The notes under the pieces were generated by a model, which did not search any database, was not told where the DNA came from, and saw only the letters and a list, made by a program, of their open reading frames with translations. Positions 52,673 to 60,797 of a stretch of DNA of 64,000 nucleotides are shown here, piece by piece (the stretch's first letter is position 1; each line of letters opens with the position of its first letter). This DNA is from Porticoccus sp041395745 (GTDB lineage: Bacteria; Pseudomonadota; Gammaproteobacteria; Pseudomonadales; Porticoccaceae), in NCBI GenBank assembly GCA_041395745.1, contig JAWKZV010000002.1, positions 310,001 to 374,000 on the forward strand, read 5' to 3'. A program made the position numbers and the translations under genes.

Positions 52673-54166
52673 TCAACGGATGAATTTAAGACGAAAGCCC
52701 AATGCTTCGCTGAGATGTTGTTTAGCGATGCTGTCGCTGTGATCGAGGTCGGCGATGGTTCTCGCTACTTTCAATACCCGGTGGACGCCCCTGGCGGACA
52801 GCTCCAGTTTCTCCGCGGCCAGTTGCAGCAGAGAACGCTGTTCTTCATCTAAGTGGCAGTGATCGGAAACATCCCTGCTCGATAACCGGGCATTCAGTTT
52901 GTCGGCCCTGGCCAGCTGTCGCTGGCGGGCGGCTGTCACACGCGCCAGAACGGTTGCGCTGCTATCGCCATCCCTTTTCTGCTGGAGGAGCTGACCGCTA
53001 GGTAAGTTGGGGACTTCCACCAGCAGGTCGATGCGATCCAGCAGCGGCCCGGAAATTTTTTCCCGGTAGCGGCGTACCTGATCCGGCGTGCAATGGCAGC
53101 GTGTGCTGCCCAGGTGTCCACAGGGGCAGGGGTTCATGGCTGCCACCAGTTGAAAATTTGCCGGATAGCGGGTCTGCGCCTGCACCCGGGAAATCAGAAT
53201 CTCGCCGGATTCCAGCGGTTCCCGCAACACTTCTAATACCTTGCGGGGGAACTCTGGTAGTTCGTCCAGAAACAGTACCCCACGGTGGGCCAGGGATATC
53301 TCTCCCGGCCTGGGCACGCTACCGCCACCCACCAGTGCTGTTGCCGAAGCGGTGTGGTGCGGGGAGCGAAACGGCGGCAGTTGTAGTGGTGTGCGCAGTC
53401 CCAGCCCGGCGACGGAATATACGGCGGCAACCTCCAGTATTTCGCGGTTTTGCAGGGGTGGCAGAATGCCTGGCAGCCTTGCGGCCAGCATGGTTTTACC
53501 GGTGCCCGGCGGTCCGCTGAATAGCAGGTTGTGTCCTCCGGCAGCGGCAATTTCCAGCGCCCGTTTCGCCATATGCTGGCCGACGATCTCGTTGAGGTCG
53601 TGGCATTCATTGGGCATGGGATCGGCTGGAGTATAAAGATGTGGAGGAATTGGCTGATTGCCGTTGAGATGGGCGCAGACCTCCAGCAGGTGGGTGGCAG
53701 GATAGACAATGGCCTTCTCACTGAGTGCCGCTTCTCCCGCATTGGCTGCGGGGACCACCAGCGAGCGCCCCTGTGAGCCACAGGCAAGGGCCGTTGGCAG
53801 AACCCCATCTACCGGGCGCAAGGCGCCGGACAGAGCCAGTTCGCCCACAACTTCTATTTGCTCAAGAGCATCGGGGGGAAGTTGGCCGGAAGCGGCGAGG
53901 ATGCCGAGGGCGATGGCCAGGTCGAAACGGCCGCCTTCCTTGGGAAGGTCAGCCGGTGCAAGGTTGATGGTAATACGCCGGGCCGGAAACTCGAAGTGGG
54001 CATTGAGCAGGGCGCTGCGTACCCGGTCCTTGCTCTCACGAACGGCAGTTTCAGGCATGCCGACGATGGTCAGTCCGGGTAGGCCATTCGAGAGATGAAC
54101 TTCCACTGTGACTGGCGGCGCATCTATGCCGACTTTTGCCCGGCTGTGAACAATGGCGAGTGCCAT
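52673..54166 (-). CDS. comM: ComM/YifB-type Mg-chelatase-like AAA+ protein
   Basis: 497 residues. The N-terminal LON-like/ChlI fold (VEVHLSNGLPGLTIVGMPETAVRESKDRVRSA), Walker A SGPPGTGKTMLAARLPGILPPL near residue 215, Walker B GVLFLDELPEF, and the C-terminal Mg_chelatase_C are seen. ComM helps branch migration during integration of transforming DNA; the family is old and its work outside competence is unclear. It starts 81 bases from ubiK. Confidence 0.93.
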   Translation of the reverse strand: MALAIVHSRAKVGIDAPPVTVEVHLSNGLPGLTIVGMPETAVRESKDRVRSALLNAHFEFPARRITINLAPADLPKEGGRFDLAIALGILAASGQLPPDALEQIEVVGELALSGALRPVDGVLPTALACGSQGRSLVVPAANAGEAALSEKAIVYPATHLLEVCAHLNGNQPIPPHLYTPADPMPNECHDLNEIVGQHMAKRALEIAAAGGHNLLFSGPPGTGKTMLAARLPGILPPLQNREILEVAAVYSVAGLGLRTPLQLPPFRSPHHTASATALVGGGSVPRPGEISLAHRGVLFLDELPEFPRKVLEVLREPLESGEILISRVQAQTRYPANFQLVAAMNPCPCGHLGSTRCHCTPDQVRRYREKISGPLLDRIDLLVEVPNLPSGQLLQQKRDGDSSATVLARVTAARQRQLARADKLNARLSSRDVSDHCHLDEEQRSLLQLAAEKLELSARGVHRVLKVARTIADLDHSDSIAKQHLSEALGFRLKFIR

Positions 54167-54247
54167 GCATACCCTCCCTGGTAATGCCCATTAGCGGTGC
54201 ATTATGCCGGCATCTTTCCTTGGCCAGCGGTGAAAATTGCTTGCGGG

Positions 54248-54499
54248 TCAGCTGTTTCCGAGACGTGTTTCCAGCTCGGCGACCTGTCGTTCCAGCTGTT
54301 CCAGTTTCTCCCTGCTGCGAGCCAGTACCGCCCTTTGGGCGTCGAATTCATCACGGGTGACGAGATCCAGTTTGTCGAAAGTGGCCTGGGCGGCAGCTTT
54401 GATCCTTTGCTGTAGTTCGGCGCCGAGCATTTCTGCGCCGGGGGTGACCACATTGTTCAGTTGTTGCAGAAACTGATTGAGGAGTTCGTCAGGTTTCAT
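54248..54499 (-). CDS. ubiK: Ubiquinone biosynthesis accessory factor UbiK
   Basis: 83 residues. A short amphipathic N-terminus (MKPDELLNQFLQQLNNVV) is followed by a C-terminal coiled coil (EFDAQRAVLARSREKLEQLERQVAELETRL). The family (YqiC/BMFP) helps the aerobic Ubi complex, binding UbiJ and lipid. It is close to comM, which is often linked to it and to rep. Confidence 0.92.
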   Translation of the reverse strand: MKPDELLNQFLQQLNNVVTPGAEMLGAELQQRIKAAAQATFDKLDLVTRDEFDAQRAVLARSREKLEQLERQVAELETRLGNS

Positions 54500-54635
54500 G
54501 ATCGGAGCGTTTCCCGGATTGCAGTGCCGACTATTTTATGGAGATTGCCGGTTATGTACAGGGTTGAGTCTTTTCCGTCGAGACGGTGCTTTTGGGCTTT
54601 TTTGGTGCGGCGTTGTGCTCGTTGGATGTTTTTTG

Positions 54636-54652
54636 TGCACCAATATGGCACA
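54636..54652 (+). promoter_or_regulatory. NtrC-like site upstream of the porin-glnK-amtB operon
   Basis: TGCACC-AATAT-GGCACA matches the NtrC consensus TGCACC-N5-GGTGCA: the first half-site is exact and the second has two mismatches. It lies 50 bases upstream of the -24 box of the next promoter. Confidence 0.6.
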
Positions 54653-54702
54653 TTTTTGAAATTGATACCGGATTTTATAGGGTGTTTAGCACGTTCTTGC
54701 GT

Positions 54703-54718
54703 TGGCATGCCAAATGCA
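54703..54718 (+). promoter_or_regulatory. Sigma-54 promoter of the porin-glnK-amtB operon
   Basis: TGGCATGCCAAATGCA, preceded by T: -24 GG and -12 GC are exactly 10 bases apart, with one mismatch in each element. Transcription would start near 54729, 64 bases before the porin ATG. Confidence 0.85.
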
Positions 54719-54792
54719 TAACACGATGGTGTGCGGCTGAGCTTAAGGTCGCCCAATGTTTTCTTGCTGTTGTTTATATTTTGGAGAAGCGT

Positions 54793-55569
54793 ATGAACAC
54801 ATTCAAAAAATCCTTGCTTGCAACTTCCCTTGCACTGACCCTTCCGGTAGTTGCAACTGTTGCTCAGGCCGCCGAGGTTTCTGGAAACGTCACCCTGGCC
54901 ACCGACTATAAATTCCGTGGTATTTCCCAGAACGACACGAAACCTGCTGTTCAGGGTGGATTTGATATCGCTTTTGAAAGCGGTTTCTATGTCGGCACCT
55001 GGGGTTCAACTGTCGACTTCAATGATCCTGCGGGCTCTGACGCCAACATGGAGCTGGATTACTACTTCGGCTTTGGCGGTGAGATCAATGACTCCCTGAG
55101 CTACGACGTAGGTTACATCTACTATGACTATCCCGGTTCAGATGAAACCGTGTTTGATTACACCGGCAAGCGTGATCTGGACTACCAGGAAGTCTATGCC
55201 AGCCTGACTTTTAAAGACCTGACTGTAGGTTTCGCCTATTCCGATGACTACTGGCTCGAAACCGGCAATTTCTACTACGTGTATGCCGATTACGGCTTTG
55301 AACTGCCCGGTGGTTTTGGCTTGGGTCTGCACTACGGCTACAACGATTTCGAATATGACAGTGAAGATTCTGATCTGAAAGATAGGGATCAGGCCTTCCT
55401 GAGTAATGGTGAAGACAGCTATTCCGATTACTCCATCACCCTGAGCAAATCCTATGCAGGTCTGGACTTCGCTCTGAGCTGGATCGATACCGATCTGGAC
55501 GACGACGAGTGCTGGGGCACTGACTGGTGTGACAGCTCTGTGGTTTTCTCCATCAGCAAAAGCATGTAA
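54793..55569 (+). CDS. TorF-family putative porin
   Basis: 258 residues. A signal peptide of about 26 residues ends VAQA-AEV. The mature protein is a beta barrel of alternating aromatic and acidic strands (e.g. DYKFRGISQNDTKPAVQGGFD; GFYVGTWGSTVDF; YDVGYIYYDYPGSDE) typical of the TorF/Gcw_chp family, with a C-terminal phenylalanine-containing strand (SSVVFSISKSM). It is the first gene after the sigma-54 promoter, with glnK 51 bases downstream. That suggests it lets a nitrogen source cross the outer membrane during nitrogen limitation, which is inference. Confidence 0.88.
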   Translation: MNTFKKSLLATSLALTLPVVATVAQAAEVSGNVTLATDYKFRGISQNDTKPAVQGGFDIAFESGFYVGTWGSTVDFNDPAGSDANMELDYYFGFGGEINDSLSYDVGYIYYDYPGSDETVFDYTGKRDLDYQEVYASLTFKDLTVGFAYSDDYWLETGNFYYVYADYGFELPGGFGLGLHYGYNDFEYDSEDSDLKDRDQAFLSNGEDSYSDYSITLSKSYAGLDFALSWIDTDLDDDECWGTDWCDSSVVFSISKSM

Positions 55570-55620
55570 TTGACTGGCGGCGCTCCCTTGGGGTGCCGTC
55601 TTTCCCAAAGGAGCAATGCG

Positions 55621-55959
55621 ATGAAAATGATTACTGCAGTAGTCAAGCCCTTCAAACTCGATGACGTGCGTGAAGCACTGGCCGCTATCGGAGTACAGGG
55701 CGTGACCGTAACGGAAGTCAAAGGCTTCGGCCGTCAAAAGGGGCACACCGAACTCTATCGCGGCGCCGAGTACGTGGTGGACTTCCTGCCCAAAGTCAAA
55801 CTCGAGCTGGCACTGTCTGACGATATGGTCGACAGCGCTATCGAAGCGATCACCTCCGCAGCACAGACCGGCAAAATCGGCGATGGCAAAATCTTTATTT
55901 CAGATTTGCAGGATGTCATTCGAATCCGTACCGGTGAAACCGGTGCCGAAGCGGTTTAA
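55621..55959 (+). CDS. glnK: PII signal protein GlnK
   Basis: 112 residues with Tyr51 in ELYRGAEY (uridylylation site), the T-loop KGFGRQKGHTELYRGAEYV (residues about 34-52), and the two C-terminal signatures. GlnK senses 2-oxoglutarate, ATP and ADP and closes the AmtB channel. AAGGAG lies 8 bases before ATG 55621. It is 20 bases from amtB, the usual glnK-amtB pair. Confidence 0.95.
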   Translation: MKMITAVVKPFKLDDVREALAAIGVQGVTVTEVKGFGRQKGHTELYRGAEYVVDFLPKVKLELALSDDMVDSAIEAITSAAQTGKIGDGKIFISDLQDVIRIRTGETGAEAV

Positions 55960-55979
55960 TAAGACGGGAGATTAAAACA

Positions 55980-57236
55980 ATGAGTCCTGAAATAATTGAA
56001 GTTAAATACGCGCTGGATACGTTTTATTTTCTGGTGACCGGTGCGCTTGTTATGTGGATGGCGGCTGGTTTCGCCATGTTGGAAGCGGGCCTGGTTCGCG
56101 CCAAAAACACTACTGAGATTCTGACCAAGAACGTCGTTCTGTATGCCATTGCCTGCACCATGTACCTGTTGATGGGTTACACCATCATGTACGGCGGTAG
56201 TGAAGGCGGTATCCTGCCCGATTCATGGTTTGGCAACGGCATTGCCAATGCCACCGCTGAGGAAGTGCTGGCCAGCAACGGTGATATCTATTACTCCGGT
56301 GCCTCCGACTTCTTCTTCCAGGTGGTGTTCGTTGCGACTGCGATGTCCATCGTTTCCGGTGCGGTCGCTGAGCGTATGAAACTCTGGGCCTTCCTGGCAT
56401 TCGCCGTCGTAATGACCGGTTTCATCTACCCGATGCAGGGTATGTGGAAATGGGGTGGCGGTTTCCTCGACGCCGCTGGCTTCCAGGATTTTGCCGGCTC
56501 CGGTGTGGTTCACCTGTGTGGTGCTACTGCTGCACTGGCCGGTGTACTGTTGCTCGGTCCTCGTAAAGGCAAATACACCGCTGACGGCCGCATCAATGCG
56601 ATCCCCGGTTCCAACATGCCTCTGGCGACAATTGGTATGTTCATCCTGTGGTTGGGCTGGTTCGGATTCAACGGCGGTTCAGAGTTGAAGGTTTCCGATA
56701 TCGGTGAAGCCAACGCAGTAGCTGATGTGTTCGTCAACACCAACGCCGCAGCTTGTGGTGGCCTGATCGCAGCGCTGATCACTGCCCACCTGATCTTCGG
56801 CAAAGCAGATCTCACCATGGCTGTTAACGGTGCCCTGGCTGGTCTGGTTGCCATTACCGCAGAACCTCTCAACTGGGGCGGTATTGGTGCCACCGTCATC
56901 GGTGCGATCGGTGGTGTGCTGGTGGTGTTCTCTGTACTCACTATCGACAAACTGAAAATCGATGACCCGGTCGGTGCTATCTCCGTACACGGTGTGGTTG
57001 GTATCTGGGGTCTGCTGGCGGTGTGTTTCTCCGGCAACGAAGATGCGACTCTGGTTGGCCAGCTGACCGGTATCGGTGTGATCTTTGTCTGGGTATTCGT
57101 CACCAGCCTGATTGCCTGGGGAATTATCAAGGCAACCATGGGTATCCGTGTCGGTGAACAGGAAGAGTACGAAGGCGTCGATATGTCTGAATGTGGCATC
57201 GAAGCTTACCCGGAATTCACTGGCAGCAGTAAATAG
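55980..57236 (+). CDS. amtB: Ammonium transporter AmtB
   Basis: 418 residues, eleven membrane helices. The twin pore histidines appear in VVHLCGAT (near 178) and ISVHGVVGIWG (near 335). Phe residues of the periplasmic gate, and the Ser/Trp recruitment site (WMAAGFAMLEAGL) are also visible. No cleavable signal peptide is seen. It conducts ammonium and is blocked by GlnK when nitrogen is plentiful. A terminator follows. Confidence 0.96.
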   Translation: MSPEIIEVKYALDTFYFLVTGALVMWMAAGFAMLEAGLVRAKNTTEILTKNVVLYAIACTMYLLMGYTIMYGGSEGGILPDSWFGNGIANATAEEVLASNGDIYYSGASDFFFQVVFVATAMSIVSGAVAERMKLWAFLAFAVVMTGFIYPMQGMWKWGGGFLDAAGFQDFAGSGVVHLCGATAALAGVLLLGPRKGKYTADGRINAIPGSNMPLATIGMFILWLGWFGFNGGSELKVSDIGEANAVADVFVNTNAAACGGLIAALITAHLIFGKADLTMAVNGALAGLVAITAEPLNWGGIGATVIGAIGGVLVVFSVLTIDKLKIDDPVGAISVHGVVGIWGLLAVCFSGNEDATLVGQLTGIGVIFVWVFVTSLIAWGIIKATMGIRVGEQEEYEGVDMSECGIEAYPEFTGSSK

Positions 57237-57249
57237 TTCTTTCTCGGTT

Positions 57250-57291
57250 GCAGGGGGTTGGCTGCTTTGATCCAATCCCCTGCTTTTTTTT
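57250..57291 (+). terminator. Terminator of the porin-glnK-amtB operon
   Basis: GCAGGGGGTTGG, 10-base loop, CCAATCCCCTGC (one G-T wobble), then eight Ts. A complete rho-independent signal, so the next PII gene needs its own promoter. Confidence 0.93.
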
Positions 57292-57324
57292 GCCCGTAAA
57301 CCGGACCCCGATCAACGGGCAAAA
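57288..57324. repeat. 10-base inverted repeat upstream of the second PII gene
   Basis: TTTTGCCCGT and ACGGGCAAAA are a perfect 10-base inverted repeat with a 17-base loop. It overlaps the T tract of the terminator and lies 75 bases before the second PII gene. It could be an operator or a second hairpin; no clear promoter boxes were found after it. Confidence 0.5.
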
Positions 57325-57398
57325 GATGCAATTTGTGAGAGGAACGTGTATCTTTTTGCGATAACTTAGAACAACGAAAAAGTACAAGGTAAACGCAT

Positions 57399-57737
57399 AT
57401 GAAGCTCATTACTGCCATTGTTAAACCCTTCAAACTGGATGATGTGCGTGAGGCGCTCGCCGAAGTGGGTGTTCAGGGCATTACCGTGACAGAGGTAAAA
57501 GGTTTTGGTCGTCAGAAGGGTCACACGGAACTGTACCGCGGTGCAGAGTACGTGGTTGATTTCCTGCCCAAGGTAAAGTTGGAGATTGCTGTTGACGACA
57601 ACCACACTGATACAGTGGTGGAAGCGATCACCAAATCTGCCCAGACCGGCAAAATTGGTGACGGCAAGATCTTTATTTCCGAACTTGAAGATGTCATCCG
57701 CATCCGCACCGGCGAAACCGGCAGCGATGCAATCTGA
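57399..57737 (+). CDS. glnB: PII signal protein, second copy (GlnB-type)
   Basis: 112 residues, close to the glnK copy and with the same Tyr51 T-loop; differences are concentrated around residues 2-30 and 62-75 (IAVDDNHTDTVVEAITKSA versus LALSDDMVDSAIEAITSAA). It controls NtrB and adenylyltransferase in the usual two-PII scheme. It has its own start after the amtB terminator, so it may be expressed independently of nitrogen status. Which copy is GlnB and which is GlnK is inferred from operon position. Confidence 0.88.
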   Translation: MKLITAIVKPFKLDDVREALAEVGVQGITVTEVKGFGRQKGHTELYRGAEYVVDFLPKVKLEIAVDDNHTDTVVEAITKSAQTGKIGDGKIFISELEDVIRIRTGETGSDAI

Positions 57738-57767
57738 ATAACAGTCTGCCCGCTGGGCGAACCTGAT

Positions 57768-58316
57768 TCAGCGTTCGCTCAGCAGGTAGCACTGCTCCAG
57801 GAATTCACGACATTTTTCAGCCGAGTCGAGCTGACTTTCCTCGATAATCAGGAGTGCAGGGCAGGCCGCTTTCAGGGCCTTGACCAGTAAGCCGTCACCT
57901 ATCTCATCAATCGCTGAATCGTTGCTAATTGGCGTTGAGCCCGACCCACAACTGGGGGAGCGCGATTTAACGATATAGGCGCACAGCCCCCGTGCCTTTT
58001 GTGCAACAAATTGGTGCGCGCTCTTGTTGAGCGCGTCAGTCACATCCAGTCGCTGATCTTCCACGCCAATGGCGCGCAGTTGTGTGTCGGGCGTTTTGAC
58101 CAGGCGGACCGGTGGTCTGGGTATCCCTAGGGATGCCGAGACTTCGGGGCAAAAAACCTGCAGGTCGAGCCAGGGTCCGAGCTCGCGCATGATGATGTCA
58201 TGGTACTTGTGATCACCGTCGTAGCGAACTTCCTGGCCTACAAGACAGGCACTGATGCCTACCTTGGGTTGCAGCTCGCGATGAGGGGTAATGTGAATGG
58301 CGGAAAGATCAGTCAT
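57768..58316 (-). CDS. DUF523 protein
   Basis: 182 residues of the DUF523 family: VGISACLVGQEVRYDGDHKYHD near residue 20, CPEVSASLGIPRPPVRL, and KSRSPSCGSG. The conserved cysteines and Asp suggest a ligand-binding site, but no role is established. The often fused DUF1722 domain is absent, so it is the short form. A weak hairpin with the tail of glnB lies across its stop. It is 20 bases downstream of the SIMPL gene. Confidence 0.88.
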   Translation of the reverse strand: MTDLSAIHITPHRELQPKVGISACLVGQEVRYDGDHKYHDIIMRELGPWLDLQVFCPEVSASLGIPRPPVRLVKTPDTQLRAIGVEDQRLDVTDALNKSAHQFVAQKARGLCAYIVKSRSPSCGSGSTPISNDSAIDEIGDGLLVKALKAACPALLIIEESQLDSAEKCREFLEQCYLLSER

Positions 58317-58336
58317 GTTCGAATCGTTCTCTGTCG

Positions 58337-59053
58337 TTATGGATTAACAATCAGGTCAAACACGACCTGAATGTTGTCTTCATACGTCAACTGATCCGGC
58401 AAATAAGTGCCAGGTCTGGAAACAGATGAACGCAATAATTGTGCCGATTCGAAAGCGACATCCTGGGCCTTGGTGTTGAAAATGGGGGTGTTACGGTGAT
58501 AGTCGATGCGCACAATGGGGCCCAGCTCGGCGCCATAGGCCTTGGCCAGGGATTCAGCTTTCAGTTTTGAGTCATCAATGGCTAGCTGATGGGCGTTGCG
58601 CTGGTATTCCTCGGCCTTGCTGCTCTCGTAACGGATGTTATCAATGCCCTCCAGGCGATGGGCGAGAGCCTGATCCATCACGTGGGTAAGTTGAGACAGC
58701 TGATGGAGAGTCACCGAAACGTTTCTGGTTGCCTCGTAACCACTGAAGATACGATTGCCATCACTGTGCTCGTAGCGGGGATAAACCCGTAGAGAGGAGG
58801 CGATGACATCCTTGTGATCAATCTTCATCTTGGTCAGTTGGTCCAGGAAGTTGTTCAGCCGATCATCCACTTCTTGTTTGGCCTCCTGGCCCGATTTGCG
58901 AATGGCTCTGATGCTCAGATCAAGAATTGCGGTGTCGGCGTTGGCCTTGACCTCCCCATAACCGTTAGTGGAAATCAGGCGGCGGTTGGTGTCGTCATCG
59001 GCGAAGCCTGACAGGGAGAGTACAAGCAGGGGAAGAACAAGTAGACGGCGCAC
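58337..59053 (-). CDS. SIMPL (DUF541) periplasmic protein
   Basis: 238 residues. A signal peptide (MRRLLVLPLLVLSLSGFA) is followed by ISTNGYGEVKANADTAILDLSIRA and two repeats of the SIMPL fold. Members are exported and sometimes linked to oxidative stress or membrane proteins (E. coli YggE). The C-terminal YEDNIQVVFDLI closes the family domain. It is probably transcribed with the DUF523 gene. Confidence 0.88.
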   Translation of the reverse strand: MRRLLVLPLLVLSLSGFADDDTNRRLISTNGYGEVKANADTAILDLSIRAIRKSGQEAKQEVDDRLNNFLDQLTKMKIDHKDVIASSLRVYPRYEHSDGNRIFSGYEATRNVSVTLHQLSQLTHVMDQALAHRLEGIDNIRYESSKAEEYQRNAHQLAIDDSKLKAESLAKAYGAELGPIVRIDYHRNTPIFNTKAQDVAFESAQLLRSSVSRPGTYLPDQLTYEDNIQVVFDLIVNP

Positions 59054-59174
59054 GATAGGACTCCATGTGTAGTGCTGTGGGCAAATTCCTTAGAGCCCAC
59101 AGACAGGAAAAAGTTTAGGTAATGGCCGGTAGGAAGGGCTTTTTTAGTGAGGCAGGCAACCCCCGGTTAGATCA

Positions 59175-60086
59175 TCACTCAGTGGGATTTTTCTTCTTTG
59201 CGCGCGGATGTGCCTGGTCGTAGATTTTTGACAGGTGTTGAAAGTCGAGGTGGGTGTAGACCTGGGTGGTGGACAAGTTGGCATGCCCCAGTAGCTCCTG
59301 CACTGCCCGCAAATCACCGCTGGATTCGAGCAGGTGGCTGGCGAACGAATGGCGCAGCATGTGGGGGTGAACTTTGCCCTGCATGCCCTGTTGCAGACTG
59401 AGCAGGCGTAAACGCTCTTGAACCGTCCTGGGTGAAATACGCCTGCCGGGGGCGGAGATGAAAACGGCCGCTGGATCGGCGTCAGCTGCCTTGCCGCGTC
59501 GTTGCAGCCAGTGTTGCAGTGCTTGTAACGCCTGGCTGCCAATGGGCAATTGCCTGGTCTTGCCGCCCTTGCCGGTGACGAGAACCAGCCGCTCTTTGAG
59601 GTCGATATCCGTCAGGTTGAGGGCGGTGAGCTCGGACAGGCGCAGTCCCGACGAATAAAACAGTTCGACAATGGCCCGGTCCCGGCATTCCAGCCAGCTC
59701 TCCGTGCGGCTGGAGACAAACTGGTTGGCCTGGTCCACATCCAGCGCGTGCGGCAGTTTTTTGGGGGACTTGGGGGCTGCGATTCCCATCGCGGGATTGG
59801 CCTTCAGCCACTGGTGTTTGAGGCCGTAACTGAAAAAAGTACGCAGGGCGGACAGCCAGCGTTGCAGGCTGCGCCCGCCAAGACCCTGACGGTGCAGTGT
59901 GGTCAGGCAGAGCCGGACGTGGTGGCTGTCGATGTCAGCAACGCTGTCGATATTCTGCTGTTGGCACCAGGTGGCGAGGCGATTGATATCGCGCAGGTAA
60001 TTGTCGACGGTGTGCGGAGAAAGTCTGCGCTCGCTGCGCAGATGCTCCTCGAAGCGGGCAATCTGCTCAGCGAATGACAGGTTCAT
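59175..60086 (-). CDS. xerC: Tyrosine recombinase XerC
   Basis: A 303-residue site-specific recombinase that resolves chromosome dimers at dif with XerD. The catalytic set is complete: Arg in SSGLRLSELTAL, Lys in GKGGKTRQLPIG, His-x-x-Arg in HMLRHSFASHLL, His in LGHANLSTTQ and the nucleophile Tyr in VYTHLD. The N-terminal SAM-like DNA-binding domain is full length. It follows the DUF484 gene by 12 bases, the usual order. Confidence 0.96.
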   Translation of the reverse strand: MNLSFAEQIARFEEHLRSERRLSPHTVDNYLRDINRLATWCQQQNIDSVADIDSHHVRLCLTTLHRQGLGGRSLQRWLSALRTFFSYGLKHQWLKANPAMGIAAPKSPKKLPHALDVDQANQFVSSRTESWLECRDRAIVELFYSSGLRLSELTALNLTDIDLKERLVLVTGKGGKTRQLPIGSQALQALQHWLQRRGKAADADPAAVFISAPGRRISPRTVQERLRLLSLQQGMQGKVHPHMLRHSFASHLLESSGDLRAVQELLGHANLSTTQVYTHLDFQHLSKIYDQAHPRAKKKNPTE

Positions 60087-60098
60087 GTGGATCTTCGG

Positions 60099-60797
60099 TT
60101 ATTTGTCGAGGCGGGGAACGATCCTGCTGATGACTTCGGCGATATAGCTGAGAAATAGGGTCCCCATACTGCTACGGTAAAAGTGGGGGTCGCTATTGCC
60201 AATGGCGAGAATGCCGAACGGGGTTCCATGATTGAGGGGCATGGCGGCAACGGAGCCGACCCTGGATGCGGCATCACCGAACAGGTAGGTCAGCTCGTCA
60301 CTGCCGAGAATGCCACAGGTGGTCCGGTTATTGCGCAGCAGTGTACCGATGTGTGCGCTCGCCTCATCAAGGCTCGCCACCCGGGTATGAGGTGAATCGA
60401 GTTTGATGGACTGGTCGCTGAAAAGAATCAGGCTGTGAAATTCCACCTGAAAGTCGCTATCCAGGCTGTTGGAAACAGTCTCCATCAGCATTGCCTTGCT
60501 TTTGGCTTCCAACATGGCGAGAACCAGTCGCTTGGTTTTCTCGAATAATTTGTCATTGATCTTGGCGGAATCCAGCATCCCGTTGAGCCGCTGGCGCATT
60601 TCCATGTTGCGCTCACGCAGCACCGCAACCTGGCGTTCGATCAGCGACACTGCGGCCCCACTTTCGTGGGGCAGGCTGATGGTTTCCAGCAGTTCCGGGT
60701 GATCATCGAAGAATCCGGGATGCTGTTGTAGATAGGCTTTTACCTGATCGGGGTGCAATTCGGTCGCTGTGCGGGGAGCTTGTTGTTGCGTGGTCAT
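60099..60797 (-). CDS. DUF484 protein (GAF-like)
   Basis: 232 residues from ATG 60797. The N-terminus HPDQVKAYLQQHPGFFDDHPELLETI is the DUF484 signature, followed by a coiled coil (about 50-85) and a GAF-like C-terminal half (DEASAHIGTLLRNNRTTCGILG; GTPFGILAIGNSDPHF). The family is almost always between dapF and xerC; its role is unknown. Its start overlaps the dapF stop by four bases. Confidence 0.92.
   Translation of the reverse strand: MTTQQQAPRTATELHPDQVKAYLQQHPGFFDDHPELLETISLPHESGAAVSLIERQVAVLRERNMEMRQRLNGMLDSAKINDKLFEKTKRLVLAMLEAKSKAMLMETVSNSLDSDFQVEFHSLILFSDQSIKLDSPHTRVASLDEASAHIGTLLRNNRTTCGILGSDELTYLFGDAASRVGSVAAMPLNHGTPFGILAIGNSDPHFYRSSMGTLFLSYIAEVISRIVPRLDK

Noticed and set aside
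54604..54618. Possible second NtrC site upstream of the porin
   Set aside because: GGTGC-GGCGT-TGTGC has half-sites in the same rather than the inverted orientation and is not a convincing match.
57315..57345. Sigma-54 promoter ahead of the second PII gene
   Set aside because: The GG and GC pairs are 8 or 9 bases apart, not the required 10.
57753..57782. Shared terminator between glnB and the DUF523 gene
   Set aside because: A 10-base stem exists but has no T run and overlaps the DUF523 stop; it may act weakly, not clearly enough to list.
59076..59101. Terminator between the xerC and SIMPL genes
   Set aside because: A 7-base stem (TGTGGGC/GCCCACA) with a long loop and no T tract on either strand.
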